Assembly: GCA_016715365.1 (NCBI GenBank)
Contig: JADKAM010000010.1
Span: forward strand, 1-64,000
Source: Chitinophagaceae bacterium
GTDB taxonomy: Bacteria; Bacteroidota; Bacteroidia; Chitinophagales; Chitinophagaceae
DNA: 64,000 nucleotides
Reading direction: 5' to 3'
Part shown: positions 33,633-42,591 of the stretch, in pieces
Position numbering within the stretch: position 1 is the stretch's first letter
Layout: each line of letters starts with the position of its first letter
Position numbers and translations under genes: made by a program
The notes under the pieces: generated by a model
What the model saw: the letters and a program-made list of their open reading frames with translations, nothing else
Told to the model about the DNA's origin: nothing
Database searches by the model: none

Positions 33633-36110
33633 TCACGAGTATGAATCCAGCATTTGCTGGAGGTCTGCTTCTGTTTTTACCAAAACCTCCCTGGCCTTGC
33701 TGCCCTGGTTACCACCCACAACACCGGCTGCTTCAAGCTGGTCCATCAGCCGGCCTGCACGGTTATAACCCAGTTTCATCCGGCGTTGCAATAAAGAGGT
33801 ACTGCCCACCTGGCTGGCAACAATGAGCCTTGCTGCATCTTCAAACAAAGGGTCTTTATCACCCAGGTCAAAATCTTTTCCCTCCATATCTTTTTCATCA
33901 ATATACTCAGGCAATAAAAATGGTTGGGGATAGCCACGTTGACCTGAAATAAAATCAACGATCTTGTCTACTTCGGGTGTATCAACAAAAGCACATTGCA
34001 AACGTACGATATCACCATTGTAGCTGATAAGCATATCACCCTTACCAATCAGTTGCTCCGCTCCTCCTGCATCTAAAATCGTGCGGCTATCAATTTTACT
34101 GCTCACTTTAAATGCAATACGTGCCGGAAAATTTGCTTTGATGGTACCGGTAATAATATTTACAGATGGCCTTTGTGTGGCGATGATCAAATGAATACCC
34201 ACTGCCCGGGCAAGCTGTGCCAGCCTGGCTATGGGCATTTCTACCTCTTTACCGGCTGTCATAATTAAATCTGCAAATTCATCCACTACCAGAACAATAA
34301 ATGGTAAGAACTGGTGGCCTTTTTCGGGATTGAGTTTGCGGGATACAAATTTCTCGTTGTACTCCTTAATATTGCGGCAACCGGCTTCTTTCAACAGATC
34401 GTAGCGGTTGTCCATTTCAATACAAAGTGCATTTAAGGTATGCACCACTTTTTTGGTATCAGTGATGATTGAATCTTCTTCGCCGGGCAGTTTTGCCAGG
34501 AAATGATTTTCTATCGTTTTATAAATGCTCAGCTCCACTTTCTTCGGATCAACCAAAACAAATTTTAATTGTGATGGGTGTTTTTTGTACAGCAATGAAA
34601 CCAGGATTGCATTCAAACCTACTGATTTACCCTGGCCGGTAGCACCTGCCATTAACAGATGCGGCATGCTGGCAAGGTCAACAATGAAATTTTCGTTATC
34701 AATTTTTTTACCAATCGCAATAGGTAATGAAAAACTGTTGTTCTGAAATTTTTCAGAAGAGAGCAATGTTTTCATACTCACAATGCTCTTTTTTGCATTG
34801 GGCACTTCAATACCGATGGTTCCTTTGCCGGGTATAGGTGCAATAATGCGGATGCCGAGTGCCGCAAGGCTCAGGGCTATATCATCTTCCAGGTTTTTAA
34901 TTCTGGATATTCTTACCCCTGCTGCCGGAATGATCTCGTATAACGTAACCGTAGGTCCAACCGTTGCATAAATTTTCTGAATCTCAATGTCGTAATTCCT
35001 CAGTGTGTTGATGATCTGGTTTTTATTATTCTCCAGTTCATTGGCATCCTGTACAATTTTATCGCTGCCATGATTGGCCAGCAGATCCAGTGTAGGATAT
35101 TTATAATCTCTTAAATCAAGGATTGGATCGTAAGGCTTGCTGGCAGCAACTTTTGCCGCAGTCAGCGGTGTTTCTTCTTCTACCTTTTCGGGAACAGATT
35201 TAATCTCCAGCGGCAGATCGCTTTCAGGTTTTGAAACAGGAACAACAGGTTCAATAACAGGCGTAAATATTTTTTCTGATGTAACAGGCGGTACTATTAC
35301 CGGGGCAGTGTCGGGTTCATCTTTTTCTACTATGTTCAGCTCATGATTAAGTTCCGTGTTTTCCACTACAGGAATGTTCAACATAGGCCCTACATCCTTC
35401 ACCGAATTTCCTTTTGCGGGTTTTGCATCATCGCCCCATTCTACTTTTTCAGATATCTCTTCTTCAACAGGTACAATATCTTCGGTAGCAGCTGTTTTTT
35501 TAGAAGGCAATTTAAACACCGGGTTAAAACGCCAGATAACATAAGATAATACCGCTACAGCCAGAACTGCAATGGTTCCAATTTGCCCGATCGTTTGGTA
35601 CATCCAGTCTCTTATCAGATCGCCCGCTGCGCCGCCCCATGGAAAAGGATTACCCTGGAAAATAGCCGAGCTGGCTACACTTACGATTGGTAAACCGAGA
35701 ATGAGGTATTTTATATTTCGGGAAACTGAAAAAACTTTCCTGCCAAAAAAAAGATTGATGCCTACAACAAAAAATGTGGTGCAGATAAGATAAGAAGCTA
35801 CGCCAAAACCATGACGTATAAATATTTCAGAAATAAAAGCCCCAAACGTGCCCAGCAGGTTCTGCACTTTTATATCGTTGGCCAGCAACATGCGGTAACT
35901 GAACTTGTCCTGGTCTTCGCCCCAGGTAAATAAATAAGAGGTGAAAGCTATGAAAAAGAGAAAGGCCAGCAGCAGTAAAATACTACCGGCAATTTTATGT
36001 GTACGCTCGTCCTTAAGCAATTGCTTAACTTCTACGGTTTCGTCTTTTTCCTGCTTTAGTTGGTCAGGATCCGGTGCTTTGGGTTTTGCCGTTTTCAGTT
36101 TGTTTGCCAT
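33633..36110 (-). CDS. ftsK: FtsK/SpoIIIE-type DNA translocase
   Basis: About 825 residues from the ATG at 36110 (MANKLKTAKPK); a TTG three codons earlier is possible. The N-terminus has four or so transmembrane helices (about residues 40-205), a low-complexity Pro/Val/Glu linker to about 340, and the RecA-like motor. The motor shows Walker A GATGQGKS, Walker B LVVDEFADLI and ATQRPSV. A C-terminal winged-helix gamma domain (RRMKLGYNRAGRLMDQLEAAG) reads KOPS-like DNA in relatives. It pumps DNA at the division septum and supports dimer resolution. Full length and intact. Confidence 0.95.
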   Translation of the reverse strand: MANKLKTAKPKAPDPDQLKQEKDETVEVKQLLKDERTHKIAGSILLLLAFLFFIAFTSYLFTWGEDQDKFSYRMLLANDIKVQNLLGTFGAFISEIFIRHGFGVASYLICTTFFVVGINLFFGRKVFSVSRNIKYLILGLPIVSVASSAIFQGNPFPWGGAAGDLIRDWMYQTIGQIGTIAVLAVAVLSYVIWRFNPVFKLPSKKTAATEDIVPVEEEISEKVEWGDDAKPAKGNSVKDVGPMLNIPVVENTELNHELNIVEKDEPDTAPVIVPPVTSEKIFTPVIEPVVPVSKPESDLPLEIKSVPEKVEEETPLTAAKVAASKPYDPILDLRDYKYPTLDLLANHGSDKIVQDANELENNKNQIINTLRNYDIEIQKIYATVGPTVTLYEIIPAAGVRISRIKNLEDDIALSLAALGIRIIAPIPGKGTIGIEVPNAKKSIVSMKTLLSSEKFQNNSFSLPIAIGKKIDNENFIVDLASMPHLLMAGATGQGKSVGLNAILVSLLYKKHPSQLKFVLVDPKKVELSIYKTIENHFLAKLPGEEDSIITDTKKVVHTLNALCIEMDNRYDLLKEAGCRNIKEYNEKFVSRKLNPEKGHQFLPFIVLVVDEFADLIMTAGKEVEMPIARLAQLARAVGIHLIIATQRPSVNIITGTIKANFPARIAFKVSSKIDSRTILDAGGAEQLIGKGDMLISYNGDIVRLQCAFVDTPEVDKIVDFISGQRGYPQPFLLPEYIDEKDMEGKDFDLGDKDPLFEDAARLIVASQVGSTSLLQRRMKLGYNRAGRLMDQLEAAGVVGGNQGSKAREVLVKTEADLQQMLDSYS

Positions 36111-36116
36111 TAGCAA

Positions 36117-36124
36117 CAAAGATA
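36117..36124 (-). promoter_or_regulatory. TAnnTTTG -7 box just upstream of ftsK
   Basis: On the minus strand TATCTTTG (36124-36117) ends 6 bp before the ftsK ATG at 36110. If used, the transcript would start at or next to the start codon. Confidence 0.45.
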
Positions 36125-36193
36125 TAGAAAACCATTACTTCAAAGCCATTGGAAAAAAAGGCTGTTGAAATATATGCTTTCACAGAATTTGCG

Positions 36194-36201
36194 TAGGTTT
36201 G
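36194..36201 (+). promoter_or_regulatory. TAnnTTTG -7 box of the 7TMR-DISM kinase gene
   Basis: TAGGTTTG ends 16 bp before the TTG start codon at 36218. It lies back to back with the ftsK promoter box. Confidence 0.5.
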
Positions 36202-36217
36202 AGAAAACGGCTGCAGA

Positions 36218-38101
36218 TTGAAACGTATCAATACCCTGTTACTTTTTTTATTGTTTGGATACTTATGTAAAGGCCAGGCTAATGCCATACCTGATACGGT
36301 ATTTATGGCTGATGTAAAAAATAAAAGCAACCTGCTTTATAAAACACAGTTTTATTTCGACACCAACAATTCCTTAACCCTTCAGGAAGTGTTAAAAAAA
36401 TCTTTTGAAGGATTTAAAACTACTTATTCCAGGGTAAGGCTGCAGCCTGAGCAGGTCAATTCTACCTTGTATCTTAAAATATTGATAAAGAATAATACTG
36501 AAAAAGAAACATCAGCCTATCTGGATCCGCGTATTTATTTTACCAGGTACCATCTTTATAAAGTGGAGGGAGAAAGTATCAGTATACAGGACAGCAACAA
36601 TGTTTCTAATTATAAAAAGTTAACACTTGCTGCCGGCACTACCGGTTTGTTTTTACTTGAAATAAAACCCCTGAAAACCGAGCTTGGCAGCATAAGCACG
36701 CTGTTGATTAATGCCGATTACTTAACAGAATATAGGCATGTTTTAACAACGCAAAAATCAGATATCCAGATTTTCGGGCTGATACTAAGTGGTGTATTAT
36801 TTATGATGATACTATTTATGTTGACTAATTTTGTCATCAGCCGTAAACAGGAATTTTTATATAATGCAGCATATTCGCTTTGCATGTTTTTGCTAATTTT
36901 ATTCAACTCATCTTTAGCAAGAGGCGCTTCAGAATACATCAATTTCTATTATGCTTATTTTGATTTTTTCCTGCTGGTTACAGGTAGTGTTTTTTATATT
37001 TCATTTGCCAGGAAATTTCTGGATACAAAAAACAACTACGTCCTGCTTGACCGGATATTGAAGCATGGCATGCGTTTTATTTTACTGCTGCTGTTGATTT
37101 TTACTATACTTCATTTTTTTACTAATACCTTTTTACCACAGTATTATGTTGAAAACAGTATGAAAATACTTTTTCTACTCCTTGGTTTTGCATTCATCTA
37201 CCTTGCCCTGAAACGAAAAGACAGGTTGTTTAATTATATAGCAGCTGGTAATGCCATGCTGGTATTCTTTTCTTTGATCTCATTTATAATAATGTTTTTG
37301 AATATAAAACTGACGCATATCTATTTCACTTCCCTGTTTTATTATAACACTGGTATTGTACTGGAGCTCACATTTTTCCTGCTGGGTTTAACCTATAAGA
37401 ACAGGAATGAACTGATTAAGGAAATTAAAAAACAGGAAGCGCTTAAACTGGTTGCAGAAAAAAAAGAATTTGAAACCCAGATAGCCGTGATCAAAGCGCA
37501 ACAGGAAGAACGAAACCGCATCAGCGCCGACATGCATGATGATCTGGGCGCAGGTATGACCACCATCAGCCTGTACAGCGAACTGGCAAAAAGCAAACTG
37601 GTGAACAATCCAATTCCCGAAATTGAAAAGATATCAACTGCAGCGAATGACCTGTTAAATAAAATGAATGCTATCATCTGGAGTATGAGTAACAGCAATG
37701 ATTCGCTGGGTAATATGATTGCCTACATCCGGAGTTATGCACTCGAATATTTTGAAGATACCGGCATTAACTGTAAAATAGACATCCCGGAAAGATTGCC
37801 TAATATAGAGGTGATTGGTACCATAAGAAGAAATGTTTTTCTGGTTGTAAAAGAAGCATTGAACAATATACTTAAACATGCCAAAGCATCAGAAGTGAGC
37901 ATAATCCTGGTTAGGGTTGAGGATGGCTTAACCCTGTATATCCAGGATAATGGCACGGGCATTAATATGGATAAATTAAGACAGTTTGGAAACGGCTTAA
38001 AAAACATGAAAAAGCGGATGGCAGATATTGATGTTGAATTCAGCATTGAAAATAAGAACGGAACGTTAATTACCCTTCACCGGAAAGTAACTACATTTTA
38101 A
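36218..38101 (+). CDS. 7TMR-DISM sensor histidine kinase (NarL-partner type)
   Basis: A 627-residue sensor kinase starting with TTG. Domain order: signal peptide (MKRINTLLLFLLFGYLCKG), an extracytoplasmic 7TMR-DISMED2 domain (about 25-165), seven transmembrane helices (about 180-400), a coiled coil, HisKA_3 with His440 in ADMHDDLGAGMTT, and a HATPase_c domain (about 525-625; DNGTGIN, FGNGLKNMKKRM). HisKA_3 kinases usually partner NarL/FixJ regulators, but none is nearby, so it is an orphan here. Its 3' end overlaps the convergent DUF423 gene by 4 bp. Confidence 0.92.
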   Translation: MKRINTLLLFLLFGYLCKGQANAIPDTVFMADVKNKSNLLYKTQFYFDTNNSLTLQEVLKKSFEGFKTTYSRVRLQPEQVNSTLYLKILIKNNTEKETSAYLDPRIYFTRYHLYKVEGESISIQDSNNVSNYKKLTLAAGTTGLFLLEIKPLKTELGSISTLLINADYLTEYRHVLTTQKSDIQIFGLILSGVLFMMILFMLTNFVISRKQEFLYNAAYSLCMFLLILFNSSLARGASEYINFYYAYFDFFLLVTGSVFYISFARKFLDTKNNYVLLDRILKHGMRFILLLLLIFTILHFFTNTFLPQYYVENSMKILFLLLGFAFIYLALKRKDRLFNYIAAGNAMLVFFSLISFIIMFLNIKLTHIYFTSLFYYNTGIVLELTFFLLGLTYKNRNELIKEIKKQEALKLVAEKKEFETQIAVIKAQQEERNRISADMHDDLGAGMTTISLYSELAKSKLVNNPIPEIEKISTAANDLLNKMNAIIWSMSNSNDSLGNMIAYIRSYALEYFEDTGINCKIDIPERLPNIEVIGTIRRNVFLVVKEALNNILKHAKASEVSIILVRVEDGLTLYIQDNGTGINMDKLRQFGNGLKNMKKRMADIDVEFSIENKNGTLITLHRKVTTF

Positions 38102-38484
38102 TTCCGTTTTATTACTGCCCAAAAAAGCAATACCCAGCCTGCAACAAAAGCTGCACCACCAAATGGGGTTATGGCACCAACCCAGTTTAAAGGCAGTTGA
38201 AGATATTTTACATAACACAGCAAATACAAAGAACCGGAGAAGAGTATTGTGCCGGTAATGAATAATTTTCCTGCCCATGCCATCAGTTTACCCGGAAATG
38301 CTGCATACAAAATACCTACTGCCAGTAATGCAAATACATGATAAAACTGGTACCTGACGGCGGTTTCAAATATCTGCAGCTCTTCTGCAGCTAACATTTT
38401 CTTTAAACCATGCGCTGCAAAAGCACCCAGTATTACAGATAAGGCCCCCAATAATGCAGCTGTTTTTATAAATCCTTTGTGCAT
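38098..38484 (-). CDS. DUF423-family inner-membrane protein
   Basis: A 128-residue protein with four transmembrane helices. The family signatures are ALLGALSVILGAFAAHGLKK at the N-terminus, FETAVRYQFYHVFALL in the middle and AITPFGGAAFVAGWVLL near the C-terminus. Function unknown for the family (E. coli YgdD relatives). It converges with the sensor-kinase gene with a 4-bp overlap. Upstream lies a word-repeat stretch of TTTAGGG units. Confidence 0.92.
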   Translation of the reverse strand: MHKGFIKTAALLGALSVILGAFAAHGLKKMLAAEELQIFETAVRYQFYHVFALLAVGILYAAFPGKLMAWAGKLFITGTILFSGSLYLLCYVKYLQLPLNWVGAITPFGGAAFVAGWVLLFWAVIKRN

Positions 38485-38499
38485 GGTAGTGTTTGGAAT

Positions 38500-39069
38500 T
38501 TAGGGTTTAGGGGTTAGGGTTTGAAGGCTGTTTTCATTTAATTCATTTACCGGCAAAATGAATTGTGCCTGCGTGTAAAACGGTTCCCGTTCTTTTAATT
38601 TTTGCTCAATAAAAAAGAAAAGTTCGGCTTCGTTGTGTTTATTTATCAATGGCCTTTTTTCCTTATCATCCAAAACCCGGTCAAAAATATATTGCGGTGT
38701 AGCCGACAGATAAACTGTTGCCCCATGCTCATTCATCCATTTTATATTATCATTAAAGCAGGCCGATCCACCTCCGCAGGCAATGATGCAGTTTTCAGTT
38801 TCTGCAAAAGACCGCAATGCAATGGTTTCCATTTTTCTGAAATGATCTTCGCCGTCTTTTTCAAAAATGGCAGCAATAGATCTACCCTGTTCTTTTTCAA
38901 TCAATTCATCCAGGTCGTAAAATACAAGGCCGTTTTGCTGAGCCCATATTTTGCCCCAGTATGTTTTACCACTACCCATAAAACCGATGAGGAAGATCTT
39001 ACCACCTGAACTCCGTTCGTTCCCTTGCAGGGAACCCATAAAGGGAGAATTATCCGAAGTGTTTGTCAT
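38500..39069 (-). CDS. aroK: Shikimate kinase
   Basis: A 189-residue kinase, slightly longer than the usual 170-175. Walker A GFMGSGKT (29-36), DLDELIEKEQG and the shikimate-binding GGGSACF are present, as is the lid region DDKEKRPL. It phosphorylates shikimate, the fifth step of chorismate biosynthesis. The first 23 residues are not conserved and partly encode a palindrome (GTTCCCT/AGGGAAC, 39019-39035), so the native N-terminus may be shorter, starting near KIFLIGFMG, although no ATG is there. Functionally it links to the aromatic genes at 931-2947. Confidence 0.9.
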   Translation of the reverse strand: MTNTSDNSPFMGSLQGNERSSGGKIFLIGFMGSGKTYWGKIWAQQNGLVFYDLDELIEKEQGRSIAAIFEKDGEDHFRKMETIALRSFAETENCIIACGGGSACFNDNIKWMNEHGATVYLSATPQYIFDRVLDDKEKRPLINKHNEAELFFFIEQKLKEREPFYTQAQFILPVNELNENSLQTLTPKP

Positions 39070-39133
39070 ATACTAATACCTCTTTGTGACAGCAAAGAAA
39101 CAAAAACAAAAGAATAGTGGATGCATTTAAGTT

Positions 39134-39162
39134 CCTCCGACAGTCGGCGGAGGCGGAGGAGG
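39134..39162. repeat. GC-rich hairpin downstream of 39165 gene
   Basis: CCTCCG (39134-39139) and CGGAGG repeats around 39145-39162 form a hairpin with a further GGAGG copy. It lies just beyond the stop of the minus-strand gene, but no T-run follows on either strand, so it is not a classical terminator. Confidence 0.4.
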
Positions 39163-39164
39163 TT

Positions 39165-39809
39165 TTACTTCTTACTCTTATAATCTCCCCTTTTCCATGC
39201 CTTAATAAACTCGGCCCAGGCAAAAGGGTTGAAGATGTTCATGGGAGGTGCCTGCCCGGCATAGTATGCTTTGTTGGCTGTTTGGCGCAGGTAATTACTG
39301 CTGTTTTCCCTTCCATCCGTAGGCAGGTTTGCCAATAATATTTTCCGGGTAGCTTCATTATTATTTTTTCGGGCAATGGTAATATAATCGTCGGGTACTT
39401 CAGTATTCAGGAAATCACGCTCAAACTGGGCACGGGAAGGTCTTGCTTTAATAATGGTTGCTGGCAGATAAACAGTATCATTAACCATTAATTGTATGAT
39501 GCTTTGTTGATTACCCTCCAGGTTTGCAGGAATGGATATTGTTTTGGGCTTATAACCGATACTGGAAAATACAACCTCATCGCCTTTTAAAACAACAATA
39601 CTGAAAACACCTTTGTTATTGGTAATGGTGCCACGGTTTTGCCCTTTTACAACCACACTTACCGACTCAAGACCTTTTAAACTATCAGCTGTCATTACAA
39701 TACCATACAGCTGTACTACAGAATCTTTAAAAGTTTCAAACTGTGCCCTGGCAGCAACAGGTAAAAATAAAGCAGTAATAAAAAAGTATGGTATCAGTTT
39801 TTTCATCAA
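39165..39809 (-). CDS. Secreted carboxypeptidase-regulatory-like (CarboxypepD_reg-like) domain protein
   Basis: A 214-residue exported protein. It has a signal peptide (MMKKLIPYFFITALFLPVAARA), then a CarboxypepD_reg-like beta-sandwich at about 33-115: QLYGIVMTADSLKGLESVSVVVKGQNRG, TITNNKGVFSIVVL and DEVVFSSIGYKPKTI. This module is best known from the N-terminus of SusC/TonB receptors but here is free-standing. The rest (120-214) is Lys/Asn-rich without a known domain, with the conserved-looking NIFNPFAWAEFIKAWKRGDY. Function unknown. Confidence 0.78.
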   Translation of the reverse strand: MMKKLIPYFFITALFLPVAARAQFETFKDSVVQLYGIVMTADSLKGLESVSVVVKGQNRGTITNNKGVFSIVVLKGDEVVFSSIGYKPKTISIPANLEGNQQSIIQLMVNDTVYLPATIIKARPSRAQFERDFLNTEVPDDYITIARKNNNEATRKILLANLPTDGRENSSNYLRQTANKAYYAGQAPPMNIFNPFAWAEFIKAWKRGDYKSKK

Positions 39810-39831
39810 AAAAGTTCAATAATGATATGCG

Positions 39832-39910
39832 GTACAAGCGTGTCCTTCGGATTCGCTCAGGATAAACAGCCCATAAAGTTGAATAGTACCACAACCGTCT
39901 GGCTCAAAAA
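39832..39910. repeat. Diverged copy of the 3928-3985 intergenic repeat
   Basis: Shares the outer blocks GTACAAG and CTGGCTCAAAAA and a central CATAAAG..TAGTAC arrangement with 3928-3985. The middle has an inserted CTTCGG..CTCAGGATAAAC word that also occurs near 60634-60655. Non-coding. Confidence 0.45.
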
Positions 39911-39955
39911 TACCAACATTCCTTAATTAATAAACAAAGTAAGGGCATCAATGTT

Positions 39956-39963
39956 TAAATTTG
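39956..39963 (+). promoter_or_regulatory. TAnnTTTG -7 box upstream of the Mrp gene
   Basis: TAAATTTG, 35 bp before the ATG at 39999. A matching upstream element was not resolved. Confidence 0.5.
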
Positions 39964-39998
39964 CTGTTTACATTGGTTTTTTAACAAATAATTGAACG

Positions 39999-41093
39999 AT
40001 GACGAACGAAGATATTTTAAAGGCATTAAGTAATGTGCAGGAACCCGATCTGGGTAAAGACCTGGTAACCCTGAACATGGTAAAGGACATTGCCATTGAT
40101 GGCAATAATGTTTCATTTACAGTGGTGCTTACAACCCCTGCCTGTCCGCTGAAAGACCTGATCATGAATGCCTGTATTAATGCAGTAAAATTATTGGTGA
40201 ATAAAGAAGCTGTGGTCACGGTAAACTTTACCAGCAATACCAGCAGCAACCGTAAGGATGGAAAAACCATTTTAAACGGTGTAAAAAATATTATTGCGGT
40301 AGTAAGTGGCAAAGGTGGTGTTGGAAAAAGCACGGTATCTTCAAATTTTGCTTTGGCTCTTGCAGCCGGCGGTGCAAAAGTTGGGTTGATGGATGCTGAT
40401 ATTTACGGACCCAGTCAGCATATTATGTTTGGTGTGCGTGGTGAGAGGCCGCTGATGAGAGAAGAAGATGGCAAAGGATGGATCGTACCCATTGAAAAAT
40501 TCGGTATCAAAATGATGAGTATTGGTTTGCTGATAGATGAAAAGCAGGCCGTGGTTTGGCGTGGGCCGATGGTAAGCAGTGCCATACGCCAGTTTGTGAG
40601 TGAGGTTGATTGGGGCGAACTGGATTACCTGGTTATTGATATGCCGCCGGGCACCGGCGATATACATTTAACCATTGTACAAACCGTACCTGTAACGGGT
40701 GTAATTGTGGTTACTACCCCACAAACTGTTGCCCTGGCCGATGCTAAAAAAGGTATTGCCATGTTTGGGCAGGCACAATTAAAAGTGCCGGTAATTGGTT
40801 TGGTAGAAAACATGAGTTATTTCACCCCGGCTGAACTGCCCGATAATAAATACTACATTTTTGGAAAAGACGGCGGAAAAAACCTTGCTGAAGAATTTGA
40901 TATCCCCTTCCTGGGACAGATACCGATTGTTGAAAGCATTCGTGAAGGCGGCGATATTGGTGTACCGGCCCTGGTTGGCGATGATGCCATTACCAAAAAA
41001 GCATTTATGGATTTTACAGCCAATGCGGTAAGAGGCATTGCTATGCGTAACGCCAACCTGGAGCCTACGGAGATTGTGGAAATGATTGAGTAA
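39999..41093 (+). CDS. Mrp/ApbC-family P-loop ATPase (iron-sulfur cluster carrier)
   Basis: A 364-residue protein. An N-terminal MIP18/DUF59 domain (about 1-90) carries the family's TPACPLKD. The ATPase follows with the deviant Walker A GKGGVGKST, DADIYGPSQ, VVWRGPMVSSAI and DMPPGTGDIHLT. Mrp proteins bind and transfer 4Fe-4S clusters. The C-terminal CxxC found in many relatives is absent: at that place the sequence reads ENMSYFTPAELPDNKYYIFG, which I believe is usual in Bacteroidota. Cluster handling would then rely on other ligands. No partner gene sits beside it. Confidence 0.9.
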   Translation: MTNEDILKALSNVQEPDLGKDLVTLNMVKDIAIDGNNVSFTVVLTTPACPLKDLIMNACINAVKLLVNKEAVVTVNFTSNTSSNRKDGKTILNGVKNIIAVVSGKGGVGKSTVSSNFALALAAGGAKVGLMDADIYGPSQHIMFGVRGERPLMREEDGKGWIVPIEKFGIKMMSIGLLIDEKQAVVWRGPMVSSAIRQFVSEVDWGELDYLVIDMPPGTGDIHLTIVQTVPVTGVIVVTTPQTVALADAKKGIAMFGQAQLKVPVIGLVENMSYFTPAELPDNKYYIFGKDGGKNLAEEFDIPFLGQIPIVESIREGGDIGVPALVGDDAITKKAFMDFTANAVRGIAMRNANLEPTEIVEMIE

Positions 41094-41168
41094 TGTATTT
41101 CCCGCAAAGCCGCTAAGGTCACAAAGAAAAAATTTAGCTATAATCAACTTGTGTGCTTTGCGGCTTTG

Positions 41169-41186
41169 TCCGCAGGATCCTGCGGA
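41169..41186. repeat. Perfect 18-bp palindrome
   Basis: TCCGCAGGATCCTGCGGA reads the same on both strands. It lies in the 211-bp gap between the Mrp gene and lysA, next to CGCAAAGCCGC (41105-41115)/CTTTGCGGCT (41156-41165) inverted words. Confidence 0.6.
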
Positions 41187-41304
41187 TGGGATTATTGTTT
41201 TCTGAGAAATCAAAAAAATCTAAAGACGGCCCCGGGGGAAAGGAGTTTTCAAAAAAATAATTGAGGAGGACCCCCCCTTTTTTTTTTAATTTAATCAGCG
41301 ATTC

Positions 41305-42507
41305 ATGTCTTTATCACACCAACAATTAAATACCCTTGCAACCGAATTTGGTACACCGCTGTATGTGTACGATGCTGCAGATATTACAGCCCAATACCAA
41401 AAGCTTACCAATGCCTTTGCACAGACAGACACTAAATTCTTTTATGCCTGTAAGGCCTTAACCAATATCAACATTTTAAAACACATTAAAAATATTGGTT
41501 GCAATGTAGACTGCAGTTCTATCAATGAAGTAAAAATGGCATTCCTTGCCGGTTTTGAAGCTAAAAACATTCTTTATACCAGCAACGGTATTCATTTTAC
41601 TGAGATAGAAGAGGCACAAAATCTGGGTGTACATATAAATATTGACAGCCTGCGTAATCTTGAAAAATTTGGGCAGAAGTTTGGACACTCCTACCCGGTA
41701 GGCATCAGGCTGCGGCCCAATATCATGGGTGGTGGTAACCTGAAGGTTTCTACCGGTCATGATAAAAGCAAGTTTGGAATACCGGTTGATCAGTTAGATA
41801 AAATATTGTTGTTGGTATCTGAATACAACCTGCACATACAAAACCTGCATATACATACAGGCAGTGATATAAAAGACGTAGACATTTTTGTAAAAGGAAT
41901 TGAAGTGTTGTTTGATATCATTCCTTCTTTTAAAGAACTGGAATCAATTGACCTGGGTGGTGGCTTTAAAGTGCCTTACAAAGATGGTGATGGTGAAACG
42001 GATATGCCGCTGCTTGCACAAAAAGTAAATGAGGCATTCAGCAATCACCCCAATCCCAATGGTAAACATTTACAGGTTTGGTTTGAGCCGGGCAAATTTC
42101 TGGTAAGTGGTGCCGGTTATTTAATAACCGAAGTGAATGTTATCAAAGAAAATCCCACCACAACTTTTGTTGGCATCAATAGCGGATTGAACCATTTGAT
42201 ACGTCCCATGTTTTACGATGCTTATCATAGAATTGAAAATATCAGCAATCCAACCGGTGAAGAGAAAAAATATGCCGTAACCGGTTACATCTGCGAAACA
42301 GATACGTTTGCCTGGGACAGGAAACTAAACGAAGTAAGAGAAGGCGACCTGTTGGTGTTTTATAATGCCGGTGCTTATGGCTTTGAAATGAGCAGTAACT
42401 TTAACGCACGCCTAAAACCAGCGGAAGTGCTGGTAAAAGATGGTGAAACTATATTAATAAGAAGAAGAGATGAGTTTGATGATTTGTTGAGAAACCAGGT
42501 GTTATGA
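41305..42507 (+). CDS. lysA: Diaminopimelate decarboxylase
   Basis: A 400-residue fold-type III PLP decarboxylase that makes lysine from meso-diaminopimelate. The PLP lysine is Lys50 in FFYACKALTN. Other hallmarks are HIHTGSDI, the phosphate-binding DLGGGF, WFEPGKFLV and the Cys-containing CETDTFAWDR. Length is normal. The segment just upstream (41221-41290) has odd homopolymer blocks, but the ATG at 41305 gives the family's expected N-terminus (TLATEFGTPLYVYD). Confidence 0.93.
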   Translation: MSLSHQQLNTLATEFGTPLYVYDAADITAQYQKLTNAFAQTDTKFFYACKALTNINILKHIKNIGCNVDCSSINEVKMAFLAGFEAKNILYTSNGIHFTEIEEAQNLGVHINIDSLRNLEKFGQKFGHSYPVGIRLRPNIMGGGNLKVSTGHDKSKFGIPVDQLDKILLLVSEYNLHIQNLHIHTGSDIKDVDIFVKGIEVLFDIIPSFKELESIDLGGGFKVPYKDGDGETDMPLLAQKVNEAFSNHPNPNGKHLQVWFEPGKFLVSGAGYLITEVNVIKENPTTTFVGINSGLNHLIRPMFYDAYHRIENISNPTGEEKKYAVTGYICETDTFAWDRKLNEVREGDLLVFYNAGAYGFEMSSNFNARLKPAEVLVKDGETILIRRRDEFDDLLRNQVL

Positions 42508-42525
42508 AATCTGAAATAAACCTGC

Positions 42526-42533
42526 TAAGTTTG
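42526..42533 (+). promoter_or_regulatory. TAnnTTTG -7 box upstream of the TlpA-like gene
   Basis: TAAGTTTG lies 15 bp before a 15-codon mini-frame (ATG at 42548) whose TGA (42593-42595) overlaps the TTG start of the next gene at 42592. Confidence 0.45.
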
Positions 42534-42591
42534 AATAACCAAAAATTATGGCAGCACTGCAAATAAAACATTCAGAAAATAAACCCGCACT

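Noticed and set aside
38484..38524. Telomere-like TTTAGGG repeats
   Set aside because: Only three or so imperfect units in an ordinary bacterial intergenic gap; treated as a word-repeat patch.
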